Shown here one piece after another: positions 60,067 to 64,000 of a DNA stretch of 64,000 bases. This DNA is from JAZNQN01 sp045590195. Lineage in GTDB: Bacteria > Bacillota > Clostridia > UMGS1883 > UMGS1540. The DNA lies in the NCBI GenBank assembly GCA_045590195.1, contig JAZNQN010000065.1:1-64000 (forward strand), in the 5' to 3' direction. Below the pieces are notes generated by a model. That model saw only the letters and a program-made list of their open reading frames with translations, was not told where the DNA came from and did not search any database. Each line of letters starts with the position of its first letter. Position 1 is the first letter of the stretch. A program made the translations under genes and the position numbers.

Positions 60067-60627
60067 ATGATTTATGATATTGTCCTTGTGGCAGTTTTGG
60101 TGTTTTTTGCGCTAAATGGGCGCAAAAAAGGCCTTATGATGAGTGTGTTTGGGTTTTTCTCGGTTATTATTTCATACATAGCGGCGGCGCTGCTTGTAAA
60201 ACCTGCGTCTGAGTTTTTTAAAACAACCCCTGCATATGGAATATTACTTGAAAAAGTCGAGGAAATTGTACCTCAAAATCAAACGCTTTTAGGCTTTGCG
60301 CCGGGAAGTGTGCAGGAAATGATGGCAGAAAACGCGGCAGTTTTTTTGAGTAATGTTATTGTTTCGGTAGCAATATTTATTATAGTTTTAATATTGATGA
60401 AAATAGTTATAAAAATATTAAATTCAGTATTTAAACTGCCGGGGCTAAATTTTCTTAATAAAACAGGCGGTATGATTATAGGTCTTGTAACAGGCTTTTT
60501 AATCTGCTATGCGGCACTGGCGGCCTGGGGAGCATTTGCTGTGTTTGAACTTCCTGTTGGAATGGAAAATTCAACACTTTTAAAATCGATGTTTGAAAAC
60601 AACTTGTTGTTTATATTAATTTCATAA
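60067..60627 (+). CDS. CvpA-family membrane protein
   Basis: The 186-residue protein has four hydrophobic helices and the CvpA layout: MIYDIVLVAVLVFFALNGRKKGLMM, the N-G-R-K-K-G motif after helix 1, and a fourth helix GGMIIGLVTGFLICY. CvpA proteins are inner-membrane proteins of uncertain function, linked to colicin V production and envelope homeostasis. AATGGAGGAG precedes the ATG. Confidence 0.85.
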   Translation: MIYDIVLVAVLVFFALNGRKKGLMMSVFGFFSVIISYIAAALLVKPASEFFKTTPAYGILLEKVEEIVPQNQTLLGFAPGSVQEMMAENAAVFLSNVIVSVAIFIIVLILMKIVIKILNSVFKLPGLNFLNKTGGMIIGLVTGFLICYAALAAWGAFAVFELPVGMENSTLLKSMFENNLLFILIS

Positions 60628-60644
60628 TTTTAAGGAGAAAACAA

Positions 60645-61511
60645 ATGGATTATATACAAAGAGCAATAACTGGCGACGGCGCCGTAAGAGCAATGGCGGC
60701 AATTACAACAGATATGGTAAATGCGGCTCAGAAAACACATAATCTTTCAAAAACAACAACCGCTGCCCTTGGCAGAACTCTTACTGCTGCAGCGCTTATA
60801 GGCTGTACAATGAAGGGCGAAAATGATAGCCTTACTATTCAGATAGATGGTGGAGGTCCTGCGGGAAAAGTAATTGCTGTAAGTGACAGCCGTGCAAATG
60901 TAAAAGGCTATGTTTCAAACCCCGATGCCGAAGTTCCGCCTAAAAACGGAAAGCTTGATGTTGGCGGCGTTGTAGGCCGAAATGGAATGCTTGGCATTAT
61001 AAGAGATATGGGCCTTAAAGAGCCTTATGTTGGAAAAGTTACTCTGGCAACAGGCGAAATTGGCGATGATATTGCAAAATATTTTGCACAGAGCGAACAA
61101 ATTCCGTCGGTTGTGGCCCTTGGAGTTTTGGTAAATCAGGATAAAAGTGTTAAAGCGGCAGGAGGGCTTATAATTCAGGTTATGCCGGGCGCTACTGATG
61201 AGCAGATTGACAACCTTGAAAAAATGGTTTCCGAGCTCCCGCCTATAACAAAACTTATATCTGAAGGTGCTACGGCTGAAGATATTATAGGCTTTGCGCT
61301 GTCTTCCTTTGCATCTTACACAATGGAAAAAAGCCCGGTAAACTATAAGTGCGACTGCTCAATGGAAAGAATAGAAAGAGCAATTGCAAGCCTTGGCAGA
61401 AAAGAAATTGAAGATATTATTGAAAAACAAGGCGGGGCGGAAATTACATGTCATTTCTGTAAAAAAACATATAAAGTAACAGGGGACAGGCTTTCAGAAT
61501 TTTTAAAATAA
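60645..61511 (+). CDS. hslO: 33-kDa redox-regulated chaperone Hsp33
   Basis: The 288-residue protein has the Hsp33 N-terminal chaperone domain (RTLTAAALIGCTMKG, GGPAGKVIAVSDSRANVKGY) and the C-terminal redox zinc centre: CDCSMERIERAI followed by CHFCKKTYKV (C-x-C...C-x-x-C). Oxidation releases zinc and activates chaperone holdase function. The zinc motif is complete. Aligns in length with other Hsp33 proteins (about 290). Confidence 0.96.
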   Translation: MDYIQRAITGDGAVRAMAAITTDMVNAAQKTHNLSKTTTAALGRTLTAAALIGCTMKGENDSLTIQIDGGGPAGKVIAVSDSRANVKGYVSNPDAEVPPKNGKLDVGGVVGRNGMLGIIRDMGLKEPYVGKVTLATGEIGDDIAKYFAQSEQIPSVVALGVLVNQDKSVKAAGGLIIQVMPGATDEQIDNLEKMVSELPPITKLISEGATAEDIIGFALSSFASYTMEKSPVNYKCDCSMERIERAIASLGRKEIEDIIEKQGGAEITCHFCKKTYKVTGDRLSEFLK

Positions 61512-61577
61512 AGTACAGGCACACTTGCGGCAAAACCAAAATAATATATAAAGAAAATATATTAAGGAGTTGGTTTT

Positions 61578-62621
61578 GTGGCAACGAGGCATTTTTTTGC
61601 AGGGGTAAATACGCCCGAAGGGTTTTATTCGCTTTTTGAAAACATTGCAGATGATAAAGATTGCGAGAGAAAAATATATATTAAAGGTGGCCCGGGCATG
61701 GGCAAATCAACGCTTATGAAACGTGTTTTGGAAAGAGCGGAAGAAGAAGGGCTTTCAGCAGATATTTTTCATTGCTCGTCAGATCCTGCCTCGCTTGATG
61801 GTGTATATATTCCAAAGCTTAAAACGGCGCTTCTTGATGCTACTCCGCCCCATTGTTACGATCCCAAATATCCCGGCGTAACCGGCGAAATTTTTAATAT
61901 GGCCGAGTTTCTCAGCTTTGATAAGGTAAATGAGAATAAAAGCGATATAATTCATTTCAGCGAGCACAAGAAGCGTGCTTTTGAAAAGGCGTATAATTAT
62001 CTTGCGGCGGCAGGGCCTGTTATAAAAGAAATTTCGCTTATGTATAAAAACAATATATATTTGCATGGAATAGATTTGGAAGCTGAAAAAATATGTAATT
62101 CGCTGCTTCCTAAAATTACAATGCCAAAGTCAGGTAAACTTCGAAAACTGTTTTTAAGTGCAATAGGGCCGGAAGGTTTTGTAAATTATACCGATACGGC
62201 ATTTAAAGGCACAAAAACAATTACCGTTAAAGGCGGCTTTGGAAGCGACAGGCTTATTAAAAAAGTTATGGAAACAGCCCTTACAAGAGGCTTTTCTGTT
62301 GAAGCGTTTTATTGCCCTATGGCGCCGGGCGAAAAAATAGAACATATTATTATTTCGGATATAAACACAAGTATAACAACTTATAATTATTATCATCATT
62401 TCAGCGGCGAGAAAACAGTTGAACTTGATGAATATATTGGTACTACCCCTACCAGAGTAGATGAGGCGTGGGGCAGTGTAACCGTTCTTTTAAGGCAGGC
62501 GGTTGCCGCATTATCAGAGGCTAAGGCGGCACACAGCTTTCTTGAAAAGTTTTATGTGCAGGCAATGGATTTTGATAAACTTAAAATGAAATCGGAGTTG
62601 CTTGTGGACAGTATTTTTTAA
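61578..62621 (+). CDS. P-loop ATPase (PRK06851-like)
   Basis: The 347-residue protein starts MATRHFFAGVNTPEGFYSLF and has a Walker A GGPGMGKST at about residue 38. The repeat IFHCSSDPASLDGVY occurs and a second, lower-quality GGFGSDRLIK region in the C-terminal half, so it may be a tandem P-loop fold. It resembles the PRK06851 group of uncharacterised ATPases. Function unknown. It starts with GTG 61578 after AAGGAG. Confidence 0.75.
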   Translation: MATRHFFAGVNTPEGFYSLFENIADDKDCERKIYIKGGPGMGKSTLMKRVLERAEEEGLSADIFHCSSDPASLDGVYIPKLKTALLDATPPHCYDPKYPGVTGEIFNMAEFLSFDKVNENKSDIIHFSEHKKRAFEKAYNYLAAAGPVIKEISLMYKNNIYLHGIDLEAEKICNSLLPKITMPKSGKLRKLFLSAIGPEGFVNYTDTAFKGTKTITVKGGFGSDRLIKKVMETALTRGFSVEAFYCPMAPGEKIEHIIISDINTSITTYNYYHHFSGEKTVELDEYIGTTPTRVDEAWGSVTVLLRQAVAALSEAKAAHSFLEKFYVQAMDFDKLKMKSELLVDSIF

Positions 62622-62638
62622 AAAAGAGAGGAAAACCT

Positions 62639-63409
62639 ATGAAAATTTCGCAAATAACAGATATTTTAGATAATTATGCACCGAAATTTCTGGCAGAAGA
62701 ATATGATAATGTTGGGCTTTTGGTAGGCGATGGAGAAAGGGAATGTAAAAAAATTCTTCTTTGCCTTGATGTTGACGAGATTGTTGCAGAAGAGGCAAAA
62801 AGATTAGGGGTTGACCTTGTGGTAAGCCATCACCCCATAATGTTCAGCCCCATTAAAAGAATAACTGCCGACACATCGGAAGGCAGATGTATTTTAAAGC
62901 TTATTGAAAATAAAATTGCCCTTTACAGTGCTCATACAAATCTTGACAGTACAAGTGGCGGCCTTAACGATTTAATGTGTGAAATTTTAGAAATAGAAAA
63001 CTCTCGCCCCCTTACAAATCCAGATGAAGAATTTGGAATTGGAAGAGTTGGAATGCTTAAAAAAGAAACAACTCTTTCAGAACTTGCTGAAAAAGTTAAA
63101 ACTGTTTTTGGTATTGATAACATAAGATTTTCAGGCAAGGCCGACAGAAAAATTAAAACAGTTGCGCTTTGTTCTGGCGGAGGCGGCTCTCTTGTTTACG
63201 ATGCCGTAGCATCGGGGGCAGATGTTTATATTTCGGGTGACCTCAAGTATAATAATGTTCGCGATTTGTTCTTTTCGGGAATGGGATTTATTGAAGTGCC
63301 ACACTATAAAAGCGAAATTTTAGCGCCGAAACTGTTTGAAAAAATTTTATCGGGATGCGCTACAACATATATTTCGGAATGTAATATTGATGTGTTTCAA
63401 AGCATATAA
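62639..63409 (+). CDS. Nif3-like dinuclear metal-centre protein
   Basis: The 256-residue protein has the NIF3/YqfO layout: GLLVGDGERECKKILLCLDV, metal-ligand HHPIMF (SHHPIMFSPIKRI) and HTNLDSTSGGLND, a middle GSLVYDAVASGADVYISGDL and a final His near the C-terminus (EVPHYKSE). The family forms hexamers with two metals and has been linked to NAD or queuosine metabolism (GTP cyclohydrolase-like), but function is not settled. GAGAGG precedes the ATG. Confidence 0.9.
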   Translation: MKISQITDILDNYAPKFLAEEYDNVGLLVGDGERECKKILLCLDVDEIVAEEAKRLGVDLVVSHHPIMFSPIKRITADTSEGRCILKLIENKIALYSAHTNLDSTSGGLNDLMCEILEIENSRPLTNPDEEFGIGRVGMLKKETTLSELAEKVKTVFGIDNIRFSGKADRKIKTVALCSGGGGSLVYDAVASGADVYISGDLKYNNVRDLFFSGMGFIEVPHYKSEILAPKLFEKILSGCATTYISECNIDVFQSI

Positions 63410-63412
63410 AAA

Positions 63413-63446
63413 TAACAAAAAAGAGCCGTCGGCTCTTTTTTGTTAT
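63413..63446. terminator. Bidirectional terminator between the Nif3-like gene and greA
   Basis: The 14-bp stem AACAAAAAAGAGCC with its complement around a 3-base loop has T-rich arms on both sides and overlaps the last codon of the convergent greA. Confidence 0.9.
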
Positions 63447-63925
63447 TTGGAAATTTCTAAAATTTTAAATTCGAGCACTGCGCCTGATGGAACTGTTGCC
63501 GAAACTGTTTCGCCAACTTTTGCGCCAAGAAGTGCTTTGCCAACGGGAGATTCATCGGAAATTTTTGATTTAACCGGGTCAGCCTCGGTTGAACCTACGA
63601 TTGTGTATTCAACATCTTCGTCAAACTCCACATCGTGAACAAGTACCTTTGAACCAATGCTTACAACATCAGTGTCAATTTCACTCTCGTCTATAATCTT
63701 TACGTTTTTAAGCATATTCTCAACTTGTATTATTCTAAGCTCAACCTGAGCCTGTTCATTTTTCGCCTCGTCATATTCGCTGTTTTCAGATAAGTCTCCA
63801 AAGGCCAGTGCCTGTTTGATTTTTTCCGAAACTTCCTTACGGCGTACGGTTTTTAAATTTTCAAGCTCGTCCTCAAGCTTTTTAAGACCTTCGCCGGTAA
63901 GTATAACCTGTTTCTGCGATACCAT
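63443..63925 (-). CDS. greA: Transcription elongation factor GreA
   Basis: The 160-residue protein has the N-terminal coiled-coil with the tip motif LAFGDLSENSEYDEAK (the D-x-x-E acid pair that enters the RNA-polymerase secondary channel) and the C-terminal FKBP-like domain ending with VPSGAVLEFKILEI. It rescues backtracked RNA polymerase. ATG 63925 follows AGGAGG by 11 bases. Upstream sequence 63926-64000 is AT-rich; the promoter is not complete in the window. Confidence 0.96.
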   Translation of the reverse strand: MVSQKQVILTGEGLKKLEDELENLKTVRRKEVSEKIKQALAFGDLSENSEYDEAKNEQAQVELRIIQVENMLKNVKIIDESEIDTDVVSIGSKVLVHDVEFDEDVEYTIVGSTEADPVKSKISDESPVGKALLGAKVGETVSATVPSGAVLEFKILEISK

Positions 63926-64000
63926 TTACATCTTACCTCCTAAACTAATGAATAATATACGCAATTAAAGCCCTATTATTCACAACTTTAAATATTATAA

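Noticed and set aside
1..64000. CRISPR arrays
   Set aside because: No series of regularly spaced direct repeats was seen.
1..64000. tRNA or rRNA genes
   Set aside because: Apart from the tRNA-like part of tmRNA, no tRNA arm consensus and no rRNA sequence was recognised.

Overview
The window looks like a chromosomal segment of a low-GC, spore-forming member of the Clostridia (Bacillota). The main evidence is a clear Spo0A, the darA-holB-ricT block, rny next to a YmdB-type phosphodiesterase, a WalRK-YycHI-like regulatory block, an ecfA1-ecfA2-ecfT-truA operon, a T-box leader before pheST, many GTG/TTG starts with strong AGGAGG-type ribosome binding sites, and canonical promoters with 17-nt spacers. 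Several carbohydrate-active proteins (GH16, GH27, a GDSL hydrolase, an SLH-anchored esterase, a TIM-barrel sugar isomerase) suggest a fibre- or glycan-using anaerobe. All identifications come from reading motifs; no database search was run.

Layout. 1-3746: the 3' part of a GH16 glycanase, an SDR oxidoreductase, a small XRE regulator, spo0A, and a convergent sugar isomerase. 3849-18859: one long co-directional surface-polysaccharide locus. It holds a priming sugar-phosphate transferase, an HpcH/HpaI aldolase, an Ldh2-type dehydrogenase, an O-acyltransferase, four glycosyltransferases, two pyruvyltransferase-family proteins, an EpsG-like polymerase, a Wzx flippase, an FrhB-like Fe-S protein and, coupled to its end, a QueG-like Fe-S protein. 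18959-25898: rny-ymdB, a GDSL hydrolase, darA-holB-ricT and an amino-acid permease. 25941-31749: MetY, a GH27 galactosidase fused to a rhodanese domain, an AraC regulator and, divergently, two tandem QueG/reductive-dehalogenase-like Fe-S proteins. 31753-37426: T-box-pheS-pheT, an SLH esterase, a NUDIX hydrolase. 37449-42967: WalR/WalK-like two-component system, a separate promoter with a structured leader (apparent pseudoknot) and small secreted protein, then YycH- and YycI-like proteins. 43136-45196: an EF-G-like GTPase.

45376-53692 is the plastic part. It holds a frameshifted GltD-like oxidoreductase, a decayed secreted-protein remnant, a TIM-barrel protein of unknown activity, and a secreted-protein gene cut off at an island boundary. 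The island carries a large serine recombinase, a DUF1643 protein, a Mor-like HTH protein, a membrane-anchored protein and, beside tmRNA, a HEPN-like protein with an R-X4-H motif. From 53802 to the end the order is housekeeping again: tmRNA (ssrA), a lipoprotein, an rRNA-methyltransferase-like protein, the ECF transporter core with truA, a DUF5711-like protein, a CvpA-like protein, Hsp33, an ATPase, a Nif3-like protein and convergent greA.

The best leads for new biology are the recombinase/HEPN island, the aldolase-dehydrogenase pair inside the polysaccharide locus, the GH27-rhodanese fusion, and the pseudoknotted leader inside the WalRK region.
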